NCBI GenBank assembly: GCA_036971615.1
Contig: JAYKKR010000004.1
Span: forward strand, 2,232,001 to 2,296,000
DNA length: 64,000 nt
DNA from: Amyloporia xantha
Taxonomy: Eukaryota > Basidiomycota > Agaricomycetes > Polyporales > Adustoporiaceae
Reading direction: 5' to 3'
In this document: one piece after another, positions 46,828-57,337 of the stretch
Position numbering within the stretch: position 1 is the stretch's first letter
Layout: every line of letters starts with the position of its first letter
Translations under genes and position numbers: made by a program
Notes under the pieces: generated by a model
Databases searched by the model: none
Told to the model about the DNA's origin: nothing
Seen by the model: the letters and a program-made list of their open reading frames with translations, nothing else

Positions 46828-49599
46828 CTAAGGCGAAGCGGGAGGCATCTCGGCGTCCTCGACAGCGACGGGTGATGTTGCGGCATCAGGCTCTCGCTCC
46901 TCCGCGGCCACGCTCGCCATCCCGTCGTCGTCGATCTCCAAGGAGAAACGCCTGATTGAAGGTGTGGAGCCACCGGCGGGCGTCGACAGAGCTTCATTCG
47001 TGAAGTCCGATTGATCTCCTACAGAGCCACGCTCTGAGGTAGACCACGAAATGGGAGTGGCTCCCTCATGAGCGCTGTCCATGATCGCCCTCGCCTTGCG
47101 CCGTCGTTGCGCGTCCTGTTCCGCCTTCTGCACGAGCTCCACCGACAGATGCGCCTTGTCCAATAGCTTCTCGGCCTCCCGCGTCGTTGTGGCGAGCGAC
47201 GTCACGGCGCACTGACTCAAACTGCGCGATGAGCCCCTGTAATCTCGCCTCACCTGCCTCAATGCCCGCCATCGCCTGCCGCGTCCTCTCGCTCTCATCG
47301 CGCACGTTGTCCATCAACGTGTCCACGCGCACCTCCATGTTCGCGACTTGGGCACCAAGGCGATCCATCGCCATGTTCTCCTTGGCTGCGCGCAGATCGT
47401 CCTGCAGAACCGTGACCATCTCCTCGAGCGCGGCGATGCGAGCGACGGAGTCCTCAGAGCGCACATCTTGCAGAGTCTGCTCCGCGCCTTCCACTCTTGC
47501 CAGTAGGCCGCCAATCTGCCCCTCGGCGTTATCAATGCGCTCGGTCATGTTGACCTGCTGCCTGTTGATGGCGAGCAGTGACTGCTGGAAGTTGTCGACC
47601 ATGCTACCGAACGGTCTTGCCACGCGGTCATTATGTTGATGTTCTTCTCGAGTCGGTGGCCTTGCTCAGTGAGGTACGCCGTAAATGGCTGGAAATGAGA
47701 CAGCTCCTGGTCCTGCGCGTGGCGCCTTCATCCATGGCGGTGGGGTCCTTGGAGAATCCTACGTAGTGGTGGTACTCGCCATGGTGGTCTGGCAGCCACA
47801 CATTGACTTGGTCAGTTGATCGCGCCGTCCAGAAATGAGTGAAGCCGACTTACATTTTACCTCGCCAGGCCTGAGCCCAAGCCGCGCCGGCGATCGCTCG
47901 AGCTGCTGGCCTCTGCCTCCCTGGAGAGGACGGTCCGCGCGCTCCTTGCCCTTCCCTTTAGCCACCGCTGGAGGTGGCTTCCCAACCCACGCCTTCATCG
48001 AGCTGAGCGACGTCTTCGGGAGCGGCGCTATTGGGCGGGACGCAGCCGCATCGCTAGTCGCTGACGCCACCCGCAGCTGGCTGTCCACCTCCGCGTCGTC
48101 CTTCGCATCGACATCCGCGCTACCCGCCTTGCCATCGTCCTTTTCCCCTTCTTCTTCATCCACATCCATCTCATCGCTCGCCTTCGATTCCGAACCCTTC
48201 GCCGCCGCTTTGCCCCGCTTGCCTCTATCCTCCACAAACTCCTTCCTCTCCTCATCCCAGCGCGGTGGAGGAGGCTTGATGCCATCGGCAAGGCTGTTCT
48301 TGATGACGTCCTGATACTTGCTTGCCAGGACTGCACCGTAGGGGCCCCTGATCGGATTGCCACTCAGGTTGTGTGGCACGATCGAGCAGCCTATCTTGCG
48401 CTTCAGGCAGCGCATGCAACGCCGACCGTCCACGACAGCAAGCCTGCATTCAGCTTTGGCCTTGGCGCAATTTCCGCAAGGCATCGCCTGAAGGCATGTC
48501 AGTCAGCATCGCTTGCCGCGCATCTGGTAAACGTACTCACCGAGACAAATGTCTCCGTCTCCTCCATCTCCTCACTCTCGCCTTGAGCGTCCTCGTCCAT
48601 GTCGTCAGCTTCGGGCGCCGGCGACGCCTTCGCCTTTCCCTTTCCCTTCCCCGTCGATGATCCCGCCTTCGCCTTCGACCGCGTCTGCCTGGCGTCATCA
48701 TCCTTTCCCGCAGGAGACTTGCGCGATGAAGCCTTCTCGTTCGTCTTCGACGTCGATGGCCCCGCCTTCGTCTTCGTCCGCGGCTCAGGACTGGGCGGCC
48801 GTCGTTTCCTCTCCTGCCGCTTTCGCAGTGGTGGTCTTGACTCCGCCCTTGGATGCCGCCTTAGTTCCCGGCCGTCGTTGCAGCCCCTCCGCGCCGTGGC
48901 TTCTTCGTTACTGGTGCAGTGATGACGACGCCCTCATCGCCGTCCGTCGCTGGCGTCGTTCCCTTTGACCTTCTAGAGGCCGCCCCTGCGTCGTCATCCG
49001 CCCCCTTCTTCGCCACTTTCCCTCGACTCCCGCCTGCCTCTGCCTCCTCCGTCACCCCACTTGGCCCCGCAACTCCATCCCCACCCAGCGCAACCTCGCT
49101 CGTACGCTTGCGCAACAGCGCTGCTGAGCCGTTAGTGATGACGTGGCGTATGGTTTCGCAGTGCACTCACCTTTCCACCAAAGGTTGCCCCCGAGGTCTT
49201 CGGCAATGTAATCGCCATTCCACACGTATTTGGAGAGGCCATGGCTTTGAATGGCGGGGTCGTCAACCTTGATGGCAGTCAAGTCCACTCCGCGCTTCTT
49301 GTGCGACGCCACCGTGTATTGCGCCATGGCGCTGACCAACAGCGGCGGCACTTGTAATCCCTCGCGGTGTTTTCCCAGCGCCTTGATCTTCGCGAAGATC
49401 GATTGCTAGAGGCGCCATTATACAGACTCAGCGCCACAGTGCTCACCCTGATTGTGTTACAATCACTTACCACTTCCTCCCAGAAGTTGCTCTCAAACAC
49501 CTTGTACTTCGCGTCGCGCTTCCCGGGCAGAAACTTCAGCGCCTCTTCCAGGCGCACTGCGGCGATGATGATGTCGCTGTTGATGCTGGAGGCGGACAT
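46828..49599 (-). CDS. Zn-cluster/coiled-coil cargo protein of KDZ element (spliced)
   Basis: ATG at 49599. Exon 1 reads LEEALKFLPGKRDAKYKVFE, exon 2 VPPLLVSAMAQYTVASHKKR and SKYVWNGDYIAEDLGGNLWW, with GT-AG introns at ~49468-49385 and ~49170-49120. A long Lys/Ala/Gly-rich linker follows (49110-48600). Then a C6-type cluster: CGNCAKAKAEC, then CMRCLKRKIGC (~48480-48390). After an acidic stretch (DEMDVDEEEGEKDD) comes a long coiled coil (INRQQVNMTERIDNAEGQIG to DTLMDNVRDESERTRQAMAG, 47623-47225) and a tail to 46828; the coiled coil changes frame near 47190. The layout (N-terminal domain, basic linker, cysteine cluster, coiled coil) parallels 27380-28683. Probably a nuclear DNA-binding protein, function unknown. 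Confidence 0.62.
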
Positions 49600-49844
49600 G
49601 GTGGTAGAAGCAAAGCGAGATGGGATTTGACAGCTGTGGTGATGGCGGTGGTGGTGGTGGTGGTGGTAGAAGAAGAGACGAGAGTCAGACCCACGCGGTG
49701 CATCGCGTTGGTTGATGGCGGGCGCCTGGCGGAAAGATCCGCGCCCGTTCGATCGGCACCCGCACGTGTTGCGCTCATGGGTATATTAGATGCCTCTAGA
49801 CGAACTTGGCACGTTTCCGCATTCCTTCCGCCTTGCTTTCAACC
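49600..49844. promoter_or_regulatory. Bidirectional promoter region
   Basis: About 245 bp between divergent starts (49599 minus, 49845 plus), with a GGTGGT microsatellite (49651-49670). No TATA. Confidence 0.5.
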
Positions 49845-51551
49845 ATGTCGGAACACGCAGACGAGCTAGGTGAGCACATCATGTAGATATCCTCACGCCA
49901 ACCTGCGCTCACTCCCCTCAGCCCGCCAAATACTAGACTTCGACTCCTCGCCCATCAGAGGTGATGCCCCTCGCCCTACCCTGGACTTCGAGTCCTCGCC
50001 CATCAGAGGGGATGTCCTCGCCCAACTCTGGACTTCGACTCCTCGCCCATCAGAGGGGATGTTTCTCGCCCAATTCTGGATGTGGTGTCTTCGCCTTCGC
50101 CTTCGCCTTCACGCACTCTGCCACCAGCGCGTACGCTTGGCGATTTGTCCGCATCGCCATCGCCATCCCCGCCGCCGCTCAACTTTCGCTTTGCTATGTC
50201 GCCAACGCCTGACCTTGCCAACGTTCAGGGGGATCTGCACAACGTAGCACTCCTCTCGATATGCCGCCACCGCCGTCCGCGCCTACTTCAAAAAGACGTG
50301 TGGACCTCGTCTTCCCCAATTAACGTCCCCTCAACTACGTAGGCCCACAATGCAGTCGGCATCTTCCCAAGATATAGATCTCTTCCGTCCATCGCTCAAC
50401 ATTTCGCCCTCACCGCCGAATACCTCGCTATCAAGACAACCGTTGGATTTCACCTCGCCATCGCGAATGCAGACCTCACCTTTTAGATCCGCCCTGGACC
50501 TTTCGCCATCGCAGGTAAACACCCCGTTGCACCGTCCACAGCTTGACCTGGAGGCATCTCCAGAGCGAGTGCACAGCGCCCAGCCTACCTTCGAGTCGCC
50601 TGTCCCTCATCGTGCACACCTCGACTTGTCGCCATCGCTGTCTCCAGTCCTCCAGCTCCGCGATCAGCTGGATCTCCCGGCCACTCCATCCCCAGGTATG
50701 TCCACACTCATGTTTTTAAACCTATTTCCTACTGACACTCCATTCCTCTACTATTGAAGATAGAGGCGCGCCTATGGATGGCGTCGTGGATGGCGGCGTG
50801 GACGGCGGCGTGGACGGCGGGATGGACGGCGCACTTGATCACGACCTTGCGCATAGCCAAGATGGCGATGTTGACATGGCGGATGAGCGCCTCATCCAAC
50901 TCAATCGCCAGGTATTTTGCCTCGCTTTCTCTTGCCTTTGTGTTTGAATACTCATAGACAGTACCTTGACATTATAAATGAGGTGTTGGACGAGCACAAC
51001 ATACCCCGCGGTCCTCTGGTAAGTGAAAGCCCTCCATCGCCTTCATCGTCATGCTGATACCACTCCAGGACTTGGAGGCACACCGTCAGCGGCTCAGAGA
51101 CCGTGGCCAGGATCTCCTCGTACCTTCGCCCTCGCTCCCATTCTGGATCACGACGAGGACATCATTGACTCAAGTAAGTACAGCGAAATTCACCCTTTCA
51201 CCATACTTAAATATGCAAAGAATTGGAGAATCCATACTTTGATGATGGCAGAGGCCACTCCCCCAATAGCGCCATGAACGCCATCGAGATTAAATTCGGT
51301 ATGACACTGCGCTCGCAATTTGCCATTCGCTAAAGAAAACAATAGAAGGTTTTCCTCGCGGAAGCGAAGAAAACTTGATGTTCCTTCAAGCGCAATCCCT
51401 GAGCGAGAGGTTACGACGTATAGAAGAGGACATCGACGTCGCCAACGCAATCTTGAAGCTGCACCAGCCCATCAAATCCTTGCTCACAGCCAAGCCACCG
51501 CAGGACGGGACCACTGGGGTTGAAGCCATGATGTGGAATGGCGAGATATAA
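49845..51551 (+). CDS. Repeat-rich unknown protein of KDZ element (spliced)
   Basis: Starts MSEHADEL, intron 49870-49921, then three tandem ~50 bp repeats encoding LDFDSSPIRGD-type units (49940-50075). The rest of the N-terminal half keeps repeating LDxSPSP-like motifs (FRPSLNISPSPPNTSL, RSALDLSPSQVNTPL, HRAHLDLSPSLSPVLQ). An exon with DGGVDGGVDGGMDGALDHD (50760-50910) is followed by YLDIINEVLDEHNIPRGPL and LEAHRQRLRDRGQDLL, and a final coiled-coil exon (SLSERLRRIEEDIDVANAIL) ends MWNGEI at 51551. Introns at ~50698-50758, 50912-50957, 51019-51068. The third repeat is one base shorter than the first, shifting frame. Low complexity suggests a disordered scaffold or activation region; no known domain. 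Confidence 0.6.
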
Positions 51552-51757
51552 TTCGTTATACAGTATATACTCCGATGTCGTTGGCATCAAGGACAAAATG
51601 TAGTCACAGAATATTGAGTTGCTTTACCAATATACGCGAACACATGACCTGGCGGCGCCGATACCGCGCCATGAAAATACCATCCCAGTGGGCATACCAG
51701 GCCCATAAGCGCGGCGCGCCATGATGCGCGATATGAATACCACTGCATCCACCATCG
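51552..51757. other. Right subterminal segment of KDZ copy R
   Basis: About 200 bp without a gene, rich in GGCGCC/CGCGCC palindromes. The hairpin module of the left side is not repeated here. Confidence 0.45.
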
Positions 51758-52308
51758 GCCGACGCTACTTGAAGGCGATAATATACCACGGAAATATGGC
51801 GCACTCGGCCGCGCCGTGTCTAAAGGCTATATTATAGCCCTCGGCCGACGCTACTGGAAGGCGATAATATACACGGAAATATGGCGCACTCGGCCGCGCC
51901 ATGTCTACAGGCTATATTATACCCTCTCGGCCGATAATTACTTGAAGGCGATAATATACCACGGAAATATGGCGCACTCGGCCGCGCCGTGTCTAAAGGC
52001 TATATTATACCCTCTCGGCCGACACTACTTGCAGGCGAGAATATACCACAGAAATATGGCGCACTCGGCCGCGCCGTATCTACAGGCTATATTATACCCT
52101 CTCGGCCGACGCTACTTGAAGGCGAGAATATACTACGGAAATATGGCGCACTCGGCCGCGCCGTATCTACAGGCTATATTATACCCTCTCGGCCGACCCT
52201 GCACTGCAGGCTATAGCGATGGCGTCGGCCGACGTCCGCTCTCCTTACTAAGTAATAAAAATTTCACCCATATCTCTCCCTATAGAGTAGGCTATAGTGA
52301 CTGTATGG
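51758..52308 (+). repeat. Right terminal 86 bp array and terminus, copy R (~5 units)
   Basis: Units at ~51793, 51879, 51966, 52054 and 52140, same orientation as the L array and inverted to 34233-35135. The outermost ~150 bp matches the left end almost base for base, ending GTAGGCTATA at 52296. Inner units differ more (GCGATAATATACC). Confidence 0.9.
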
Positions 52309-52464
52309 TGTGTCATTACTTTCAATATTCCCTGTCGCTCACTTGTTTCATGGACTTATCCGATTGAACCGCTCGAACCATCATCCGATTGAATCCCTCG
52401 AATCATCAGCTTCACTGTCAACAGGTACGCTACTGCTACATTCAAGTGTATACAACAAGAACCC

Positions 52465-53013
52465 TCACTCGTCCCTATCAGAGACAGTGAAGTCTTCCAC
52501 TTCACCCTCGTCGGACAATGATGGTGAATGAGCTGTGAAGTATATTTGAATGTCGGACGCATCGAGGACCGGAATCAGGTGGTCCATCGCTCTCTCCTCA
52601 GGTTTCTCCTCAAGCTGATCCTGACCTTCCTCAGTGTCAACATCCTCCGCTCGCCTCACGTCGTCTCCACCTGAAGCCCGCGCTAAAGGTTCGATCTAAA
52701 GAGTGTCAGGTGAGTAAAGTAATCAATTAACATCTCGCTAATTGTTGCATACTGAAAGACACCGCAGAAAAGAATGTAACAGCGCGATCTGTTCGGTCTG
52801 CTCTTGGTTCACGCAAGAGTCGAGTAGGGAGACGAGAAGACTATCGACCTCCTCAGTCATCCGAACGGTCCCATGGGGTCGCTCGAGCGCATCTATCACA
52901 TCGTATATCTCAGAGACCAGTAAGATGCAGTCGCGGGTGTGTGTGGCTGCAGTTCGCCTTGAAGGACGGGTACTGGCAGCAGCTAGGAATGAAGACAGGT
53001 GGTGGTCGGACAT
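52465..53013 (-). CDS. Small two-exon hypothetical protein (host-like)
   Basis: ATG at 53013; exon 1 (53013-52753) reads MSDHHLSSFLAAASTRPSRR and IYDVIDALERPHGTVRMTEE; intron 52752-52696 (gtatgc...tttag) ; exon 2 (52695-52465) is acidic (RRAEDVDTEEGQDQLEEKPE ... VSDRDE). About 163 residues, both exons in frame with no lesion, unlike nearly every other gene here. No transposon motif, signal peptide or membrane segment. It lies between the KDZ terminus and fold-back B, so it is the best candidate for resident host DNA. Function unknown. Confidence 0.6.
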
Positions 53014-55894
53014 TGCGTAGAGTCATTTGGGGAACATGAACACTCTTCGATGTTTAAGTATTCACTGTTATCTTTGCCCACATTCGCAGCTCGTTACCTG
53101 AGCGTCATGCAAGCACGCCAAGTGCTCTATTCCCAGAACACCACTTATCGATCATATCACCTCGGTGAACCTCTATGCTGGGCTATCTCTGTTTCGCCTT
53201 CGGCCACCTGTGGTATCCAAAGTTGTACAACAATTGCCCAGGTACCTGGGCTTAGCTCTGTGCACAACTTGGCCAGGGTTTTACAAGGCTTGTAATACAA
53301 CTGGGCCTGCTGATTGACAATCCACAAACCTGCCTAGCCTTTGTACAATGTTAACCTGGTTTGTAAATCCGCATTTTTGACAATTTCAGTTAAATACTGG
53401 GCAAGCCTGTAATAAATATAATCATATATTTCTGCTGTACAGGTCATATATCATTATATATCATTAAAATCCGCTTATTTCTGCCAATCCATATATGGTA
53501 ATATCCAATACAGGATTATTATATATCATTAGAATCCGCTTGAATGGGCCATTCCAAATATGGTAATAGCCAGTATATACACCATTAGAATTCGTTTGAA
53601 TGGGCCATTCCAAATATGGTAATATTCAATATAGGATTGTTATATATCATTGGGATCCATTTGAATGGGGCAATACAAATATGGAATAAAATGTAGGGGT
53701 ATTATATACCATTAGAAAGCATTTGAATGGGTCATTCCCACTATGGTAATGGTCCATTTGGGGCTGGCACATCAATAATGATGATTTTGGGGGTGGTTAG
53801 ATTTTCGTATTGTCGCGTTTGAATCAGTATTTTGCATTTTCTGGCTTAATCGGGCAAGCTAGGGATCTGGAAAAATTTATCTGGGATCCTTGGATGATGC
53901 TCTACGACTTTCATCTATACCATATATGGTAATATTTCCTTTTTTGGAAAGTGTCGGTAGTGCTCATGGGGCTATACAGCAGGAGAATATCAATGAGAAT
54001 GTGTATCAGAAGTGGTATAATGTAGTGCAGCATGTGTTGTGAATGGCTAGTGAACAGTTGGAGATGGCTATGTAACTCAGATGTTCATGCATCTCATTGC
54101 TTTTGACAATCAGCCAGTCAGTGCACACCATGCACTGCTAATGTTTGAGGTAGATAGTATACTGCACACAGTCAATCACTTGACTGATGAGTGCACTCAA
54201 CAGTCACTCATATCCAGTAATTAGTTATTGGCAGTTGGCAGTCAGTCAGTCAGCCAGCCAGCCAGTCAATGAGTCAGTCAGTCATAAGCATCAGGAAAAA
54301 CGCATTTGGTACTAGGACACTCTAGGACTGTCCTAGAGCATCCTAGAGCACTCAGAGTGCTCAGAGTGCCCAGAGTGCTCAGAGTGTCCCAGGTTGCCCT
54401 CAGACTAACCCCTTCTAGCTCAAATCTCTGAGAGCGTCACAGAGTACTCCCAGTATGTACCTAAGTTACTCTGACAGTACACTTAAAGACATGTTTATTG
54501 CTCCCAGATTATCACAGAATGTTCTTAGATAAGGACAGAGTATTGCAAAATAAATATAATGTATTCATGTGTATAACACTAAAGCCTACTGTCTAGCATG
54601 TAGTATGAACCAGCACCGCATCCCGCATCCAATATTCCATTCACCACCACCACCTACCACGTCAAGCAATTGAAGTAAGTAGCGGCATGGAAGATACGCA
54701 CATGCCAACTACCTGCCAGGGGATATGTGCAAGCTGGTGGACACTGCAATCAGATACAGTCGTCAATCAATTGGACTCGGGCTCACCGTAATGTTCTAAC
54801 AAGATGTGGATACAGCCATCAAGGTGGATGGCACAAGACAGAGGGAGAGGGGAGGGCACATGGATAGAAGACAAGCTAATGAGAATCTAAGAAGACGTAC
54901 CAAACTCAGAAAATGAGACATAAATTGTAATTCAAACATGACTTACATAGGATGCATGTTTTCAGTGTCAGAAGCATTGTGGAGAACAGTAGCATGCCAC
55001 GTAGATGTCATATCTATTAAAGATAGTTGACACGTCAGAGTTTACCTTCAAGAGATAACTTGAGGTCGACTCACCTTTGATTGTCAGTTCACAACCATAG
55101 TGCTAGATACTGTTGATATTTGAATCAGAAATTGATGTTAATGTTGTGTAGAAATAGATAGGAAAAGAAAGAAAATATTGACTTACCTGAGCCTACAATG
55201 ACCGGCAAACAGCTACACTTCATTCAGAGATGCCAGCACATCAGTGATACAGAACTGCTCAGAAAGAGGCAATAGCAAACTAGATGTGTATCAGAGATCA
55301 GAAAGAGAATAATTGAGTGAGCAGAAATGAACAGAAACAGTAAAGTGGCAGGGAGGAAGATGAAGCCAAGTGAGTGTTGTGGAAGAGACGCGACAGTGAA
55401 AATGAGCGCTGAGCAGTCCCAATTTGGGCATGAGTCTGTCGCGACAGACTGAGTCTGATCTAGGGTTAGGGTCGGTGTGGACTTGTGCACATTTGCACGT
55501 CTCTTCAGCCTGCGCCTACACCGCTACACCACTCCTTCGTTCAAACACCCTGCCGCTCGTCTCGATCGCCGCTACTCATCGCCATTCCCCACCATTCGTC
55601 TCGTCTCCACTGCCGCTGCTCATCTCAAACCACAGCCACTGCTCATCTCGAACCCCCCCAGCTATTCGACATCCCCTCGCCGGTGCTCCCGGTCTCTGCG
55701 CCCGCACCACTCCCCGCCGCGCGCGTGCTCAAGAGCAGCCGCATGTCCGCCCTAGTGTACGAGCAGACGCTGTGCCTCCCGGCGCACCAGCTATTCGACG
55801 CTCCCTCCCCGCCGTCGGCGGCTCTGTTGCCCTCGCCTCGGCAGCTTCATCACCCTCGCCCTGGCTCTCGCCCTCGGCGCCCTCGATGCCTTAG

Positions 55895-56862
55895 CTCGTG
55901 CTCCCCTACTGGAGCACGACCCTCCTCACGCTCATCACCTACCTTGGCCCCGCCAACGTCTTTGTCTCGATCGTCGATTCCCACTCCTCCGACAGCTCAC
56001 CGGCACTATTGACCTCGCTCGCGGACACCCTCACCGCGCGGGGCGTCCCGCACCGCATACTGGTACACGACGACGACACGGTGCCGAAGCCGGACGACCT
56101 GTCGTTCAACAACCGCATCAACTTCCTCGCGGGCGTGCGGAACCGTGCGATGGAGCCGCTGGTGGAGGCGGGCGGGTACGACCGCGTGGTGTTTTCGAAC
56201 GATGTGTTCGTCGAGCCGGAGAGCGTGATCGAGCTGCTGGAGACCCAGGGGGGAGAGTACGACATGGCGTGTGCAATGGACTTTGGCCATTATGGGTGCG
56301 TGGCTGAGGGCGGTGCCTAACACTGTTTGTTGACTGACTTTACGCTGCAGCGCGTACGATGCATGGGTGCTCCGTGACCGTCTCGGCCACCTCACCAGCT
56401 CGATGTACGCCGTCGCTGTTTCGCTCTCTCCTCAGACTGACCCATTCACCCACCTGCAGCTGGCCGTACTTCATCGACGCCCACTCAATCGCGCGCATGC
56501 GCAACGATGCGCCCGTGCCCACCTTCACATGCCGGAACGGCCTCGTCATCTTCTCCGCGGACCCATTCCTCCCAATCCCGCTCCGCTTCAACTGCACCCT
56601 CTCGCCCTCCCCGCTCTCCGCCCCCCCTCCCGCGCACGCACCCGCTCCCCTGTGGCCCGTCCCTGCAGCTCCCGCCACCGCTGCGGTTCCGCGCGGTGGA
56701 CCGCACGCACAGGGAGTGCTTCTCGAGCGAGTCGTTCCGCGTCCCGTACGACATGCAGCGGGTGTTCGGGCTGGAGCGGGTGTATGTGAACCCGTGGACG
56801 TGGCGGGGATGGAGAGGAGGAAGATGATCGTGGGCAGCGAGGAGGACGTGTGGGTGTGGGAT
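55895..56862 (+). pseudogene. CMT1-like alpha-1,3-mannosyltransferase (GT69), captured fragment
   Basis: Family enzymes transfer mannose in the Golgi during cell-wall or capsule glycan synthesis in basidiomycetes. Exon 55895-56295 reads LPYWSTTLLTLITYLGPANV, RNRAMEPLVEAGGYDRVVFS, NDVFVEPESVIELL and YDMACAMDFGHYG. An intron 56296-56350 leads to AYDAWVLRDRLGHLTSS, a second intron 56405-56459 to WPYFIDAHSIARMRNDAPVP, FTCRNGLVIFSADPFLP and PLRF, and a further piece has RECFSSESFRVPYDMQRVFG and YVNP. Upstream, where a signal anchor and first exon are expected, the sequence is low-complexity Pro/Ser and contains a CACCAGCTATTCGAC-type duplication (~55660, ~55785); the 5' end looks rearranged. The 3' end leaves the family pattern after ~56800. 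Likely a captured, inactive copy. Confidence 0.78.
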
Positions 56863-56986
56863 GGGGGTGATTGCCATCCATGGTGGTAGGGAAGGCGGGG
56901 GGCTGGGGATGCGGTATTTATGTGTGAGCGATGGGGGATGGTTGTAAGCACGCACGGTATGTTCTCAATGCCCTCTCACACCACTG

Positions 56987-57337
56987 TTGCCCCAGCACAG
57001 CCAGGTGATCTCCGACGCAGACGTGGATGCACTCGGGCCGTTCCTGGGTGTCGGCTCTGGCTTCATCAACAGTGTGGGAGCAGAGTACGAGCTGCTGTCC
57101 TTGCTCTCACACTTGCACCCGCACCCACATTCGTACTCGGCATCAGGAGCCGGGATGGACTTTGACTTGTGGAGTTTGAGCGATGGGTATGGCTTGCACG
57201 CAGGCTCGCCGGGCATTGGCGGGGGTGTGGGTGGAAGACACTGGGTGTGCATCACACTCCAGGGTGCAGGCGAGAAGGCGGCAAGTGGGAAGTGTGTTGA
57301 TACTTTGCGTACCTCTCCCCTCTCCCCAGCGATGTGA
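56987..57337 (+). other. Possible further captured coding fragment
   Basis: A 116-codon frame (SQVISDADVDALGPFLGVGS ... GGGVGGRHWVCITL) downstream of the GT69 gene in element C. It could be another captured exon or chance; no family recognised. Confidence 0.25.

Larger units (their letters stand above)
34162..52308 (+). mobile_element. Giant KDZ DNA transposon, copy R (complete, with TET/JBP and cargo)
   Basis: About 18.1 kb bounded by inverted termini: TATAGCCTACTCTATAGGGA at 34174 and its inverse ending at 52296, extended by a looser CCAT.CAGTCA match. Both termini lead into arrays of the same 86 bp unit (10 units left, 5 right). Inside, left to right: hairpin module, accessory gene (-), KDZ transposase (+), TET/JBP (-), HMG-like gene (+), Zn-cluster gene (-), repeat-rich gene (+). 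CGCCAT/ATGGCG hexamers run through all of it and drop off outside. I could not find a target duplication. Linkage of KDZ transposase, TET/JBP and a divergent HMG gene is known for basidiomycetes (Iyer and colleagues, 2014). Confidence 0.88.

Noticed and set aside
55424..55894. 156- and 175-codon Pro/Ser-rich ORFs upstream of the GT69 exon as a separate gene
   Set aside because: Low-complexity C-rich sequence open in several frames at once; it ends at a splice-acceptor-like TTAG just before the real exon.
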